From a virus: DNA of 34,604 nucleotides. The DNA lies in IMG/VR virus record IMGVR_UViG_3300001681_000003, positions 1-34,604 of that record; one strand, written 5' to 3'. Numbering within the stretch: the stretch's first letter is position 1; every line of letters begins with the position of its first letter. This document shows positions 17,259 to 27,011 of this stretch, piece after piece. Below the pieces are notes generated by a model that worked only from the letters and a program-made list of their open reading frames with translations, was not told where the DNA came from and did no database searches. The position numbers were made by a program, and so were the translations under genes.

Positions 17259-19697
17259 ATGGGTAGAATTAGAGGCAGCGGATTTCGTAGAAGGTATGTT
17301 GAAGACTACGATAAGCGTAATATAAGCCAGGAAAACTTCGATCAGAACATGAAGAATGTAGGTACTGCTCTTACCGTTGGTACTGCTCTCTATAATAGTA
17401 ATTTGTCTCGTGACGCAGCAGCAGGAATCGAATCTTTATTTACTGGTAGTGAAGAGGAAAAGAAAGAAGTTGCTGCAACCGCAGGTTCTGCTATATCCCT
17501 GCAGCAAGAAGCAGCCAAAGCTAGACTTGCTGCATCCAGAATAGATGCTGAAAAGGAACTAGAAGGTATGCCAGTAGGTCCTCCTCAGGGACCGCCAGGT
17601 GCTATTCCACAACTCCAGTTAGACACTAGTCCTCTAGAAGAAACACAGCGATTAAGAGATCAAGCTGAAGCAGCTATAGCAGATAAAGAAGCATTTAGAA
17701 CAGAACAACGAGAGAAGATGAGTCGGAGATCAAAAGCCCTCGCTCATGATCGTATACCAATGGAGAACCAATTAAAGGATATTAGCCAGGCATTACCTTT
17801 TGAGACTAAAAAGCTTAAAGATATTCAATCACAAATGAAAACTATTGGAGATCTAATGGCGCTTAGTATGGAAGATAGAACATCACTTGGTAAAGAGAAG
17901 TACAAAGAACTTGAAGATCAGTGGAATGTATTAGCCGATGAGGCGGCTCCAATAGAAACCCTTATCTCAGATCTTAAAGCAACCAAGAAAAAGCTAACTA
18001 TTGATGTTGAAAATCTTAAAAGATTAGATCCAATGACTATACCTGGTAAAGAAACTCTTAGAGATGAAGCCGGGGATAAGGAAGGAGCTAAGGTCTTAGA
18101 GGATCTTCAGGCTAGAGTTATACGAGAGTCAGCTAAGTTGGCTGGAAAGCAAGAAGAAGAAATCTTGGCTATTGTTGAGAAAGTTAGAGAAGGAAGACTG
18201 ACACTAGGTAAAGAACAAAATGCATATATTGAACAACTGTTACTAAAGATTGATCCCAGCACTGGCAACGTTGCAATATCTACTGAAGAAGCAAATGATT
18301 TAATGGGTGATCCTAATAAACAAATCCTATTTGCTATAGCCCTTGATAAAGCAAAACAACTTACTGCAACATATGCTACAGGTGGAGATATAAGTACAGC
18401 CCAAGCTGCCCTAGATGAAGAAGGCTATGATACTTCAGAAGCAGCCCCAGAAGGCATCCAGGAAGACGTAGCTATAGAACCACCAGGGGTAACACCTATG
18501 GATGTCGTAGAGGCACCAGTACCAGCCCCTGTAGCCGCAACAGGAGGGGGATTACCCGACCTCAAGGTTCCTCAAGGCGTTAGTAATACAGAATTAGAGA
18601 AAACTTATAGACAAGTGGCTGCTACATTAGGGGAAGACTTTAATGAAGTCAGACCAAACATCAATGCCTTACTAGCAGATGAGAGATTAAAAGCTTCTCT
18701 AATAGGAATGGATGAAGAAGAAAGGGCTAGAACCTTAATCACCATGGCTAAGTACATGCAACCTGTAGGTGCCACAGCACTAGTCGATATTCCCACAGAC
18801 CTGACAGGGAAATCAATTGCAGATGCCCAGATCCTAGCTATGGAGATTGCATCAAGTAATGCTCCAGGTCATGCTAAGGCTAGAGCTATTAGAAATCTAT
18901 TAGAACAGGCAGGGGATCTATCAGATGTACGATCTAGATTTGCTTCTGGAGGAAGTCTTGGTTATCAACATGAGGGTCAAGCTAGACAAGCAATCTTATC
19001 TGCATATGCAGGATCCAAACCCAAAGTAGCCAGAGAACAAACATCAGCCGAGCTATTACGTTGGACCAAAGAATATGGGGCAACACCCTTGTCTGCAGTT
19101 GAACTCGCTGCAAAACAAGAGAAATTAGCCAAGGACAAAGCCACGGCTGCAGTTAAGATTCGTAATGAATATATTAAAGGCTTCACACTTTGGAACCAGA
19201 TCAAGAAGAAAGGAGGCAATAGAAAGGGAGGGAGTGGTAGTGTTCCTAATGATCTAGAAGAGTTCAGAGAAGAGCTACTAACAGACAGTGGTCAGGCTCT
19301 TAAATTCTTCCAGGCTCAGGAAACGAAAGCTCGGGATCGTATAACCAGGCTTCGCACCTCCTCTATACCATGGGCGTCCTTGCCAAAGACACCTGAGGAG
19401 ATTGTTGAACTATATGGAGCAGACATGCCTAGGTTTCGGGCAGCGATACGAGAGGGGAAGGAACAGGCTGTCATCGCATCAGCATTTGAAAAGGATGCAG
19501 CGATACTCAAAGCTAAGTATGAGCAACGCATAAAGGATACTAACAGACAGAAGGGACTAGTTGCAGATCAAAAAGCAGTACTTAAACGATTAAGCGTCGA
19601 CCTAGGTGCCAAGAAGAGACTAGACCCAAAGAGACGTGCAATACTGCTCAAACAGTTAGAAGCTATTAACACCAAGATTCTTAAACTACAAAAGTAA
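17259..19697 (+). CDS. Large coiled-coil internal virion protein candidate
   Basis: An 812-residue helical protein behind AAGGAG. It starts with a basic segment (MGRIRGSGFRRRYVEDYDKR) and a Gly/Ala stretch. A Pro-rich linker (VGPPQGPPGAIPQ) sits near residue 107. Long coiled coils follow at about 125-340, then a second Pro/Val-rich linker near 400-425 and further helices to a basic C terminus. No enzyme motif is recognised. It is the second of three large helical genes that probably encode the proteins injected to carry DNA across the envelope. Overlap with the next gene is absent but spacing is a single base. Confidence 0.65.
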   Translation: MGRIRGSGFRRRYVEDYDKRNISQENFDQNMKNVGTALTVGTALYNSNLSRDAAAGIESLFTGSEEEKKEVAATAGSAISLQQEAAKARLAASRIDAEKELEGMPVGPPQGPPGAIPQLQLDTSPLEETQRLRDQAEAAIADKEAFRTEQREKMSRRSKALAHDRIPMENQLKDISQALPFETKKLKDIQSQMKTIGDLMALSMEDRTSLGKEKYKELEDQWNVLADEAAPIETLISDLKATKKKLTIDVENLKRLDPMTIPGKETLRDEAGDKEGAKVLEDLQARVIRESAKLAGKQEEEILAIVEKVREGRLTLGKEQNAYIEQLLLKIDPSTGNVAISTEEANDLMGDPNKQILFAIALDKAKQLTATYATGGDISTAQAALDEEGYDTSEAAPEGIQEDVAIEPPGVTPMDVVEAPVPAPVAATGGGLPDLKVPQGVSNTELEKTYRQVAATLGEDFNEVRPNINALLADERLKASLIGMDEEERARTLITMAKYMQPVGATALVDIPTDLTGKSIADAQILAMEIASSNAPGHAKARAIRNLLEQAGDLSDVRSRFASGGSLGYQHEGQARQAILSAYAGSKPKVAREQTSAELLRWTKEYGATPLSAVELAAKQEKLAKDKATAAVKIRNEYIKGFTLWNQIKKKGGNRKGGSGSVPNDLEEFREELLTDSGQALKFFQAQETKARDRITRLRTSSIPWASLPKTPEEIVELYGADMPRFRAAIREGKEQAVIASAFEKDAAILKAKYEQRIKDTNRQKGLVADQKAVLKRLSVDLGAKKRLDPKRRAILLKQLEAINTKILKLQK

Positions 19698-19698
19698 T

Positions 19699-22600
19699 AT
19701 GCCAGAACTATCATTAGAAGACTTTGTGCAAAAGGCACAGGTAGCAAATCTCTCACCAGAAGAGTTTCAGGAAGAACTGAAGCTTCAGTATGGTATTGAT
19801 CTAGATACAATTAAACAAACTACAGAAGGTATTCAGACCCAAGTAGGACAAGTATTTGGTGAAGACCCTGAAGTACCACCAGACATGAGAGAGAAGACCG
19901 GACTAGAAGAAGTCTTGGAACCTATCACCACCACTGCCGGAATTGTGGCAGGTACAACAAAGAAGCTTGGTGAGACTTTAGTCCCAACTGCATTAAGAGA
20001 CATGGGTATTCCTTCAGCAGAAACTCCAGGCAGTGTACAGGCTAGGAAGGATATACAAGAAAGACGAAGTGATATTGATGCACTCTTTGAGGAACGTCTT
20101 GGATCTCCAGCACTTCAGAATGTACGTAATGATCTTACTGATAACCTTGAAGGTATTATGGAGATTGTTAGAGTCATTAGAGGTACAGAAGACTTTACTG
20201 CAAAAGATAAGAGTACTGTTGAACACCTATGGGGGAAAGCTGAAGAAGGTGCTGCAATGGGAGGAGACTTAGCCTCTGGTCTATTAGCAGATATTACTAA
20301 GATGGGTGATGATCCTCTAGACTATATAAGATCCAGACCAATCACTGCTGCCATGATCCTAGCTCCCTCTATTTCAAGGATTGCTTCTTTAGCTGAACTA
20401 GGGTATGGACCTGCATGGAGAGCTACTAAAAGCTCAACCTATAAGTCAGCCGCTGCTGCCGTAGAAGCTGCTGCTAGGAAGTTCAAGGGTTCAGAGACAG
20501 GGGCTAGAGTAACTAGGGCTGCAGAGAAGACAGGAAGGGCAGCTAAAGAGAAACTACATTCTATGAAAAGATTTGTATCTGATCCTACTGTACAAGCTAC
20601 AGAGAGGGCTTCTAAGTTTGTACAATCTCTCATGGACGAAGTTAAAAAGACTGGACTATCTATCGAAGTTATAACTAAACGTTGGGCAGAGGCAGTTAAA
20701 AGAGGACATGAGGAACCAATTGTCCCTGTAGCTGAGGGTGAAGGACATAAGGGTCTAAGGTTTGAGGCTCAGAAAACTGCTGATCTATTAGGGGAGGGAG
20801 TACTTAAAGAAGGTTGGATCAGTGAGACTGGTGCTAAAGTACTTACTCAGGAATATGATTATAGCCCAGGTGCTAAACATGTAGGTACCTCTGTAGAGGC
20901 AAAACAGTTAATTGCTGAAGGTCAAAGTACTCCACATGGTCCGGCAATAGAGAAGATGATCCTATCTCAAGATGCAAAACCTATCGAGATAAAAGTTCGT
21001 ATTGCAAAGTTATCAGATGTAGTTAATAGATTCCTAGAGGACGTAGTAAAAGTTGAAGGTGTCGATAAGATTGAAGCCTTAAAATCATTCATTAAAAACT
21101 ATGTTGATATTGGTAGTGGGATGCTTCAATCAGATGTTCTCAGAGGGAAGGTTGTTGAGTTAGCGATGAGTAAGCTCAGGGAGAGTGGTGTATTACTACC
21201 AGATCAACTGATCAGAGCAGAAGAGGCTATTACCAGATTTATTGAGGAGATGAATAAAAGAGATCCTAGTTCAAAGTCATATCAAAACAATGCAGTCATT
21301 AATTTTGGTAAAGAACCTATTTTTGATCCGGTTACAGGAGAGATCAAAGCGGTTACAGACCCCAAGCTTAGTTTGAATATTCAGGAACTTGCTATTGAGT
21401 CCATAGAGGCAAATCCGAACCTTCGTGCCAAGATTCATTCTGAATTATTACAGACAACTGGTACAGAGATAGCTGCTCAGGCTCGAAAAGCCAAGATTGC
21501 CCAGGCAGCAACAGAACATATGGGTTTCACTACCACAATGAGTGAGTGGATAGACCAAAACCTGGCTTCATTAATAGCCGGAGAAGAAATGCCCTCTGCT
21601 ATACCCCAGAATCCTCATAGAATTGCAGCACAACTTAGAGACGCTGCCCCAACATATATTAAACAGTTAGCAGAAAAGGGAATCATAGCAACCCCCGAAC
21701 AAATAGGGGAAGTAGCCTTTAAGTTACAGGGTTATAAGAGGATGCCAACAGAATTGGCTAAGTATTTTGGTTTAGAGGACTATTTAATAGAGAACAGACC
21801 AAAACCGAAAGCAGGTACCCCAGCTAAACTGGCTAATGAAGTATTTGCACCTGAAGGAGTTATCTCTACATTAGATTATGAGATGGCAGCCACACTAGCT
21901 GTTACAGAAGCAAAAGGTTTCTGGTTAAAACTAATTCGTGGCATAAAGGGAAACATTACTGTTCGTAATGTAGCCTCAGGACTTAATAATATTGTAGGCA
22001 ACTTTGGTTACCAGACTTATCGTAGAACTTCCCCGTTCTTAGCTGCTAATCTAATGTCTATGGTTACAAAATACCATGGGTGGAGGACAGGAAAACAATT
22101 AGTTGCTGGTAAAGTATCACCTTACAAAATCAATCCTGTTGAGAAGGGATTCTTCGAGGCTATGGAACGTACAGGATACTTAGAGACTACTGTTGCTGAT
22201 GTTGAATTGGGAGGCATTGGCAAGAGTCCTCTAATGGCAGAGGTACCTGTAATTAAACATATTACCAAGGCTAAACCAGTAGCATGGGTAAACAATATAC
22301 TAGAGAAGTTTTATAAGAGTGGAGATAATATCTTCAAGTTAGAAGATGCCTGGCATAATTATAAGAAACTAATTGATTATCTTGAAGTACTTAAACCAGG
22401 ACAGTACTTGAAACTAAACGTAAGAGGTAAAGGAATACAAGAGCTTAGACGTACACCAAGAGGATATACTCTAGATGGGAAAGTAATTACCAAATCACAA
22501 CTCGATGATGTTCTAGCTTCTACTTCTTCACAACCAGGGCGTAGAGTCTTTGTTGATTATTCAGACATACCTAATGCTGTTAAGTGGGTTAGAGCCTCGA

Positions 22601-23745
22601 AGGCTTTAGGGATCACGTCACCTTTCTTTACATGGATGTATCAAGTTATGGACATACCAGGATTTAAGAAGGGTCTTATCTCAGAACTTATGACAGATAG
22701 TGTCAGCGTTATTACTAATAGTCCAGAACTAAATATTAGATTACAAGCTTCTGCTGCAGCAACAGGAGTGAAGAGGGCTGCTGTATTGGCTGGTATCAGA
22801 GAGGCTGTTATAGAAGAGAACAATAGTGAGGTCCTCAGAAAGGTCTTGGCATTTGCTCCTAGAGAGATGAATATACAACTCTTGGAGTTAACAGGCAGCC
22901 CCTACTATATTGGCTATGACTCCATGGAAGCAGCGAATCAGTTTGGTCCTTCAGATATGATCATCAGAGGATTGATGGCATTACAAACTACCAAAGTATT
23001 ACCTGAATGGTTGGGAGGAGTCAACGGTAGGGACATTCAGAACTTAGCTAAACTATATGTAAAAGAGCCAGGAATAAAAGGTCCACGTATTGACTTTGAC
23101 CTCTCTACGATTAAAGATCCAGAGCTTAAAAAAGAGATCATAATCAGAAGAAAACTAATCAAGAAGCAGCTTTCAGGGGAAGGCTTCACCACTGGAGACT
23201 TTGCATCTCTGGTTGCACTATCAGGTACCCCCATAATGGATGCTGTTATAGCCCTTAAAGAAGCTGAACGTTCAGGTAAGTCAATCAATAAGGCTAGACT
23301 AATACAAACTGTTACAACTGCCCTTATGGGTGGCACAGCAGCTAGAGCTTTAGAGATTGGAATGGCTGCTTTATATCCAGTACAGACTAGAGCATTTACT
23401 ACTAGAAAATGGGCAGAGAATTCTATAGGTGAACCACAAGAAAGTTTAATTAAGTGGGGTATGCGTAGGATGACGGGTATTGGCTTCAGACCTCTAGATG
23501 TAGCTACAAGATCTAAGTGGTACTGGAGAAATAAAGAAAAAGAATGGAAGGCATCTTTAACTGGTGATCTCCGAGAGATGTTAGATGATCCTGAATTGGG
23601 ACTCTTAGATCAGGACAGAGAGAATATCAATATGCGTATTGTAGAACTAGAGAAGATCGTCGAAGGTGAAATAATGTTAGAAAAGATTCACTTCGATGAG
23701 GTCTATCAGAAATTGGTTAAACAGATTAAGAAAAAGAAGAGGTAA
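19699..23745 (+). CDS. Giant internal virion / ejection protein candidate (1348 aa)
   Basis: The longest gene, 1348 residues. The N-terminal 130 residues are acidic and helical (SLEDFVQKAQVANLSPEEF). A hydrophobic segment (ITAAMILAPSISRIASLAEL) lies at about 214-233, followed by a basic Ala-rich coiled coil. The second half includes NITVRNVASGLNNIVGNFGY near 755 and the FYKSGDNIFKLEDAWHNYKK region near 873. Both recall phrases from large phage internal proteins and polyvalent proteins. It ends in a very basic tail. No lysozyme or protease catalytic motif is visible, so a peptidoglycan-cutting role is not shown. Size and order suggest the gp16-type ejection protein. Confidence 0.65.
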   Translation: MPELSLEDFVQKAQVANLSPEEFQEELKLQYGIDLDTIKQTTEGIQTQVGQVFGEDPEVPPDMREKTGLEEVLEPITTTAGIVAGTTKKLGETLVPTALRDMGIPSAETPGSVQARKDIQERRSDIDALFEERLGSPALQNVRNDLTDNLEGIMEIVRVIRGTEDFTAKDKSTVEHLWGKAEEGAAMGGDLASGLLADITKMGDDPLDYIRSRPITAAMILAPSISRIASLAELGYGPAWRATKSSTYKSAAAAVEAAARKFKGSETGARVTRAAEKTGRAAKEKLHSMKRFVSDPTVQATERASKFVQSLMDEVKKTGLSIEVITKRWAEAVKRGHEEPIVPVAEGEGHKGLRFEAQKTADLLGEGVLKEGWISETGAKVLTQEYDYSPGAKHVGTSVEAKQLIAEGQSTPHGPAIEKMILSQDAKPIEIKVRIAKLSDVVNRFLEDVVKVEGVDKIEALKSFIKNYVDIGSGMLQSDVLRGKVVELAMSKLRESGVLLPDQLIRAEEAITRFIEEMNKRDPSSKSYQNNAVINFGKEPIFDPVTGEIKAVTDPKLSLNIQELAIESIEANPNLRAKIHSELLQTTGTEIAAQARKAKIAQAATEHMGFTTTMSEWIDQNLASLIAGEEMPSAIPQNPHRIAAQLRDAAPTYIKQLAEKGIIATPEQIGEVAFKLQGYKRMPTELAKYFGLEDYLIENRPKPKAGTPAKLANEVFAPEGVISTLDYEMAATLAVTEAKGFWLKLIRGIKGNITVRNVASGLNNIVGNFGYQTYRRTSPFLAANLMSMVTKYHGWRTGKQLVAGKVSPYKINPVEKGFFEAMERTGYLETTVADVELGGIGKSPLMAEVPVIKHITKAKPVAWVNNILEKFYKSGDNIFKLEDAWHNYKKLIDYLEVLKPGQYLKLNVRGKGIQELRRTPRGYTLDGKVITKSQLDDVLASTSSQPGRRVFVDYSDIPNAVKWVRASKALGITSPFFTWMYQVMDIPGFKKGLISELMTDSVSVITNSPELNIRLQASAAATGVKRAAVLAGIREAVIEENNSEVLRKVLAFAPREMNIQLLELTGSPYYIGYDSMEAANQFGPSDMIIRGLMALQTTKVLPEWLGGVNGRDIQNLAKLYVKEPGIKGPRIDFDLSTIKDPELKKEIIIRRKLIKKQLSGEGFTTGDFASLVALSGTPIMDAVIALKEAERSGKSINKARLIQTVTTALMGGTAARALEIGMAALYPVQTRAFTTRKWAENSIGEPQESLIKWGMRRMTGIGFRPLDVATRSKWYWRNKEKEWKASLTGDLREMLDDPELGLLDQDRENINMRIVELEKIVEGEIMLEKIHFDEVYQKLVKQIKKKKR

Positions 23746-23749
23746 GATC

Positions 23750-23971
23750 TTGAGACATGTTGTTGCAATCGTTATAGCTTTGTTCTTCATTATGAACTTA
23801 GTTGGTTGTGGCGGAGTCCAGATCCCTCGTAAGTCTTTTGTTAAAATAATGGCTACCTTTGAAGCAGAGCATTGTCATGAAGGTGAATGTCTGGCATATA
23901 AGAAATCGTTTCACATGACTGGAAGACATACATCCTTACTGCCGGTCATGTTTGTGATAAAGAATATATAG
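23750..23971 (+). pseudogene. N-terminal part of a frameshifted lipoprotein serine protease
   Basis: Read from TTG 23750, behind AGAGG in the end of the previous gene. The start is chosen because it gives a clean lipoprotein signal peptide: MRHVV, then a hydrophobic core and the lipobox LVGC, with Cys at residue 20. The text continues KSFVKIMATFEAEHC, like the first strands of a trypsin-fold protease, up to about 23905. After that the sensible protein moves to another frame, and this frame ends at 23971 with unrelated residues. The catalytic part follows in the frame that is open from 23902. Together they would make an exported, membrane-anchored protease. Confidence 0.6.
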
Positions 23972-23994
23972 AAGACAATGTTAGAGTAGATGGA

Positions 23995-24417
23995 TTGACT
24001 ATTACTTATTATGTTTTAGATACTAATGGGATTTCCCATAAAGCAAAGGTATACAGATTGGATAGAGCTAATGACCTATGTATTCTAGAAACAAATAGAT
24101 TAGGATTTTTACCAATTAGAGTTAGAAACTTTGGTCCTGCCTATGGAGATAAGCTATATAACTTGGCTGCTCCAGCCGGATTAATGCAGAGAGGATTCCT
24201 ACCAATACTTGAAGGTAGGTACTCAGGTATAACAGAGAGTGCCATGGTATTTACAATACCTGCTATGGGAGGATCTTCAGGATCTCCTATATTTGATGAG
24301 CAAGGAAGACTAGTAGGTATGATCATGTCGGTTAATAGAAAGTTTCCCTTCATATCATACTCCCCACATCATGCTGCAATATTAGACATATTAAAGGATT
24401 TACCAACACATGAATGA
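23995..24417 (+). CDS. Trypsin-like serine protease, catalytic part (frame open from 23902)
   Basis: From ATG 23995 this frame gives 140 residues with two of the three catalytic residues. Asp is in RANDLCIL (residue 27) and the nucleophile Ser in GGSSGSP (residue 95). The His motif LTAGHVC lies upstream in the same frame at about 23935-23952, before this ATG, so the true protein must begin further upstream. No ATG, GTG or TTG lies between the stop at 23899-23901 and the His motif. The signal peptide and first strand lie in the preceding frame. A single gene disrupted by a frameshift, or read by -1 slippage, is the best explanation. An active product would need all three parts. Confidence 0.7.
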   Translation: MTITYYVLDTNGISHKAKVYRLDRANDLCILETNRLGFLPIRVRNFGPAYGDKLYNLAAPAGLMQRGFLPILEGRYSGITESAMVFTIPAMGGSSGSPIFDEQGRLVGMIMSVNRKFPFISYSPHHAAILDILKDLPTHE

Positions 24418-24625
24418 TTGGATGAAAAAGAACGTAGTAACATTACTAATGATTACAGGTGGTTGGCTATTCACAGTAGCAACCGTAAAAGCACAGACAG
24501 AGTGGAGGCTTGATAGTCTAGAAGCAGATGTAGCTGAGATACAGAGGATTGTACATCGGCTAGAACTAACTGCTATTAAGTTAGAAACTGTATCTGATAG
24601 ACTAGAGAGGATGACTAGACAATGA
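24410..24625 (+). CDS. Small membrane-anchored coiled-coil protein
   Basis: A 71-residue protein whose start overlaps the end of the protease gene. MKK at residues 5-7 is followed by one membrane segment (VVTLLMITGGWLFTVATV) and then a heptad-like helix (LDSLEADVAEIQRIVHRLEL) with a charged end. ATG 24422 is a possible start. This plan, one inner-membrane anchor plus periplasmic coiled coil, matches i-spanin-like proteins. It also matches a common class of small phage membrane proteins of unknown role. It overlaps the next gene by four bases (ATGA). A lysis role is possible but unproven. Confidence 0.6.
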   Translation: MNDWMKKNVVTLLMITGGWLFTVATVKAQTEWRLDSLEADVAEIQRIVHRLELTAIKLETVSDRLERMTRQ

Positions 24626-26640
24626 AACCAGCAATAGAAAAATGGCTAGACTTAAAACTTGACGAAGTAGGTCTTGGTGCTTCGAAGGCACAAGCTAAAA
24701 AAATACTTAATAGTGATGATACAAGAATCATTAAACTATATGGTCGTGCTTTGAAGAAAGGGGATCAGGAAGTTATTAAAATGGTGGAGGCTGTCTTTGA
24801 AGCTATTAGATTATCAGGTGAAACTTCTCCACGGAAGGGTGATCGCCTCAGTAATGATGCTATGAAGAGAGCATTAATTGGAGAAGAATTCCAGTACGAT
24901 AATGATATACTTAATAAAATTCAGAGTGCCATGACAGGTGATAAAGCTTCAGAAGGTCTTACCTATGGGAAAGGGAGGGGTGACGTTCCAGGGATCCCCA
25001 GCTTTGGTATGCCTCCTGATATTGGACCTTCTAAATATGAATGGTTCAGAGAGACATTCGCTATTACATCAGAGGGAGACAGGGGTAGTAATCCTAGGTA
25101 CTGGTCTGATGAGCAGATAGATTCTGTCTTGGCAGATACTGCAGATTTTAATAGTAAACAGAATATTCCTGCCTTAATAAAAAGTACTCAAAAAGATATA
25201 GACAAAGTACTCAAAAAACTAATTAAAGTAAGAGGTAAGGGTGGGTTAGCAGGTGCTACCCGGTTAGCAGGTGACGATGTAAAAATGAGTAAGATGATTC
25301 GTCTCCGTCAACAAATCGAGTTCCTCAAAACAAAACTAAAAGGATTAAGTGGCAGCCAAAGAGGGGCTGTTAGACTTGACGTACTCTTTAATATAATGTC
25401 AGGTGGAGCATGGAGTACATGGGATGCACTTAGAAAGATGAAGTGGATGGATAAGTGGAATACCAGAGATGCTGATATGCCGCCCGGAATCGTTTCAGAG
25501 TCCGAGGTTATGGATGTTACTGAAGGACTAATAATGGAACTTGAAGCTACAGGCGGTGAAGGTACAGAGCTTATGGAAAGAGAATTCCTTGAGTCCCCTG
25601 ATTATGATGAGTTCTTAGATTACGCAGCGGAGGATGCTCAACGTCGTGAATTAGCTGAACAGGGGGTTGCTCCACCAGAATATGGAGGAGCCAATATTGA
25701 ACGTCGTCAGGTATCAAATGCACTAATACCTGATCAGATAGAATTCTATAAGGCTCAATTAGCTACACAGTCTGATGCTGAAAAATTCCCACCATCGACT
25801 TCTGAGGCTGATAAACTGAAGGGAGAGATTGTAGAACAGTTGAGAACTATTAACCCTCCATCTGAGTTAACAGGGGAACCATTAAAAAGAGCTATTATAG
25901 AAGATCTTCGAAGTATAGAAACTCCTAGGTTAGAAGGTCAGGAACTAATGGACTCTATTGTGGAACAACTAAATGATATGGAGCCGACTCAAACATTTGA
26001 TGAGTATATGGAAGTGCTTGATAATGTAGGTCCAGGAGAAACAGCTCGGGTACAAGAGTGGGCTAAACAACTATCCGACATGCAGCGTCGACGTACAGCC
26101 CCACCTCTCTTACCAGCCCCACCACAAGCACAGGCACCACCAGGAAAAGCTAGGCTTGTACGGCGACCCGCAGGGTCCTACTCCAGGGGGATGCTCCAAC
26201 GTACCATCCCCCTATATCCTGAAACCATTGGTGGAAAAAGATACACACCTAAGCCAACAGGACTACATAGACCGGTCACAGGTGAAGGAGCGTTAAAAGC
26301 TTTAGGACGTGCTGGTGGTGCTACAGTGCCTCCTCTTATAGCAGTAGATATTATGGAGGCTATACGTACAGGATCAATGGATCCTCTAGCACCATGGGCA
26401 CCATGGTTTGGTGCTGCTTCAGATATTATAACCCCTGAACAAATAGCTATCGACCGGGGAGAACGAAGAGGAAAGGAAAAGAGTGAAAGAGATAAGCTAA
26501 TTCAAGAAGCCTCCGAAAGAATGGCTAGGTTATCAGGTTATGAACCATCAGGAAACTATGGTCCGGCAATCAAAGCTGAACCTATATCAGACGAAGAAGC
26601 TATAGCAGAAGCCCTTGAACTAATAGGAATAAAGGAATAA
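24622..26640 (+). CDS. Large helical virion protein candidate with internal repeats
   Basis: A 672-residue acidic, mostly helical protein starting in an ATGA overlap. Three similar units of about 22 residues run from residue 399 to about 465. They share the pattern I(V/I)E(Q/D)L and are marked by IVEQLRTI, IIEDLRSI and IVEQLNDM. A Pro/Ala-rich linker (PPLLPAPPQAQAPPG) follows near 494-508, then a basic stretch and an Ala/Gly/Pro hydrophobic region near 565-610. No enzymatic motif is seen. The composition resembles the upstream ejection candidates, so it may be a fourth internal protein, but its place after the protease and membrane genes leaves this open. Confidence 0.6.
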   Translation: MKPAIEKWLDLKLDEVGLGASKAQAKKILNSDDTRIIKLYGRALKKGDQEVIKMVEAVFEAIRLSGETSPRKGDRLSNDAMKRALIGEEFQYDNDILNKIQSAMTGDKASEGLTYGKGRGDVPGIPSFGMPPDIGPSKYEWFRETFAITSEGDRGSNPRYWSDEQIDSVLADTADFNSKQNIPALIKSTQKDIDKVLKKLIKVRGKGGLAGATRLAGDDVKMSKMIRLRQQIEFLKTKLKGLSGSQRGAVRLDVLFNIMSGGAWSTWDALRKMKWMDKWNTRDADMPPGIVSESEVMDVTEGLIMELEATGGEGTELMEREFLESPDYDEFLDYAAEDAQRRELAEQGVAPPEYGGANIERRQVSNALIPDQIEFYKAQLATQSDAEKFPPSTSEADKLKGEIVEQLRTINPPSELTGEPLKRAIIEDLRSIETPRLEGQELMDSIVEQLNDMEPTQTFDEYMEVLDNVGPGETARVQEWAKQLSDMQRRRTAPPLLPAPPQAQAPPGKARLVRRPAGSYSRGMLQRTIPLYPETIGGKRYTPKPTGLHRPVTGEGALKALGRAGGATVPPLIAVDIMEAIRTGSMDPLAPWAPWFGAASDIITPEQIAIDRGERRGKEKSERDKLIQEASERMARLSGYEPSGNYGPAIKAEPISDEEAIAEALELIGIKE

Positions 26641-26644
26641 ACAA

Positions 26645-26836
26645 ATGACTGACGAACAAATATCACAGATCTGTACAGAGCTTACAATACTACCTGTATC
26701 AGATGATGTGAGAGAAGAGGTATTAAAGATACATTCCAAGTTCAAAGATCTTGGTACCTTGTCTTGGTATTATAAGAATAAACTTAAAGCACTAAGAAAA
26801 GAGATCGACGAGTATGTCGGACCATGGAATGGGTAA
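26645..26836 (+). CDS. Small hypothetical protein
   Basis: A 63-residue protein from ATG 26645, close behind AGGAA/AAAGGAA at the end of the previous gene. It is helical and mixed-charge (EVLKIHSKFKDLGTLSWYYK). It has no Cys motif or membrane segment. The next gene, the holin-like one, starts inside it at 26814, or at ATG 26829, so the two are coupled. I do not recognise it. Proximity to a holin-like gene makes a role in late events possible but nothing more. Confidence 0.65.
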   Translation: MTDEQISQICTELTILPVSDDVREEVLKIHSKFKDLGTLSWYYKNKLKALRKEIDEYVGPWNG

Positions 26837-27011
26837 GATAGATAAACAACTAACTAAATGGTTTTCCAGGAAACTGTTTGTATTTTTAACCAGCACATGT
26901 CTTATAGCCTTTGGCTCATTAGCCTCTGAGGACTGGACAGCAGTTGCTCTGGTTTACATAGGCAGTCAAGCTGCTGTTGATATTGCTGCAACATGGAGGC
27001 ATGGCAAATGA
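26814..27011 (+). CDS. Holin-like membrane protein
   Basis: A 65-residue protein with two hydrophobic segments, about residues 20-37 (LFVFLTSTCLIAFGSL) and 41-58 (WTAVALVYIGSQAAVDIAA). A basic N terminus precedes them and a short RHGK tail follows. This layout, including the VYIGSQAAVDIA phrase, resembles small phage proteins annotated as holins. It would form membrane lesions at the end of infection. ATG 26829, residue 6, is an alternative start and would give the dual-start pattern some holins use. No endolysin gene is recognised nearby or elsewhere, which is unusual for a holin context. Confidence 0.6.
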   Translation: MSDHGMGKIDKQLTKWFSRKLFVFLTSTCLIAFGSLASEDWTAVALVYIGSQAAVDIAATWRHGK

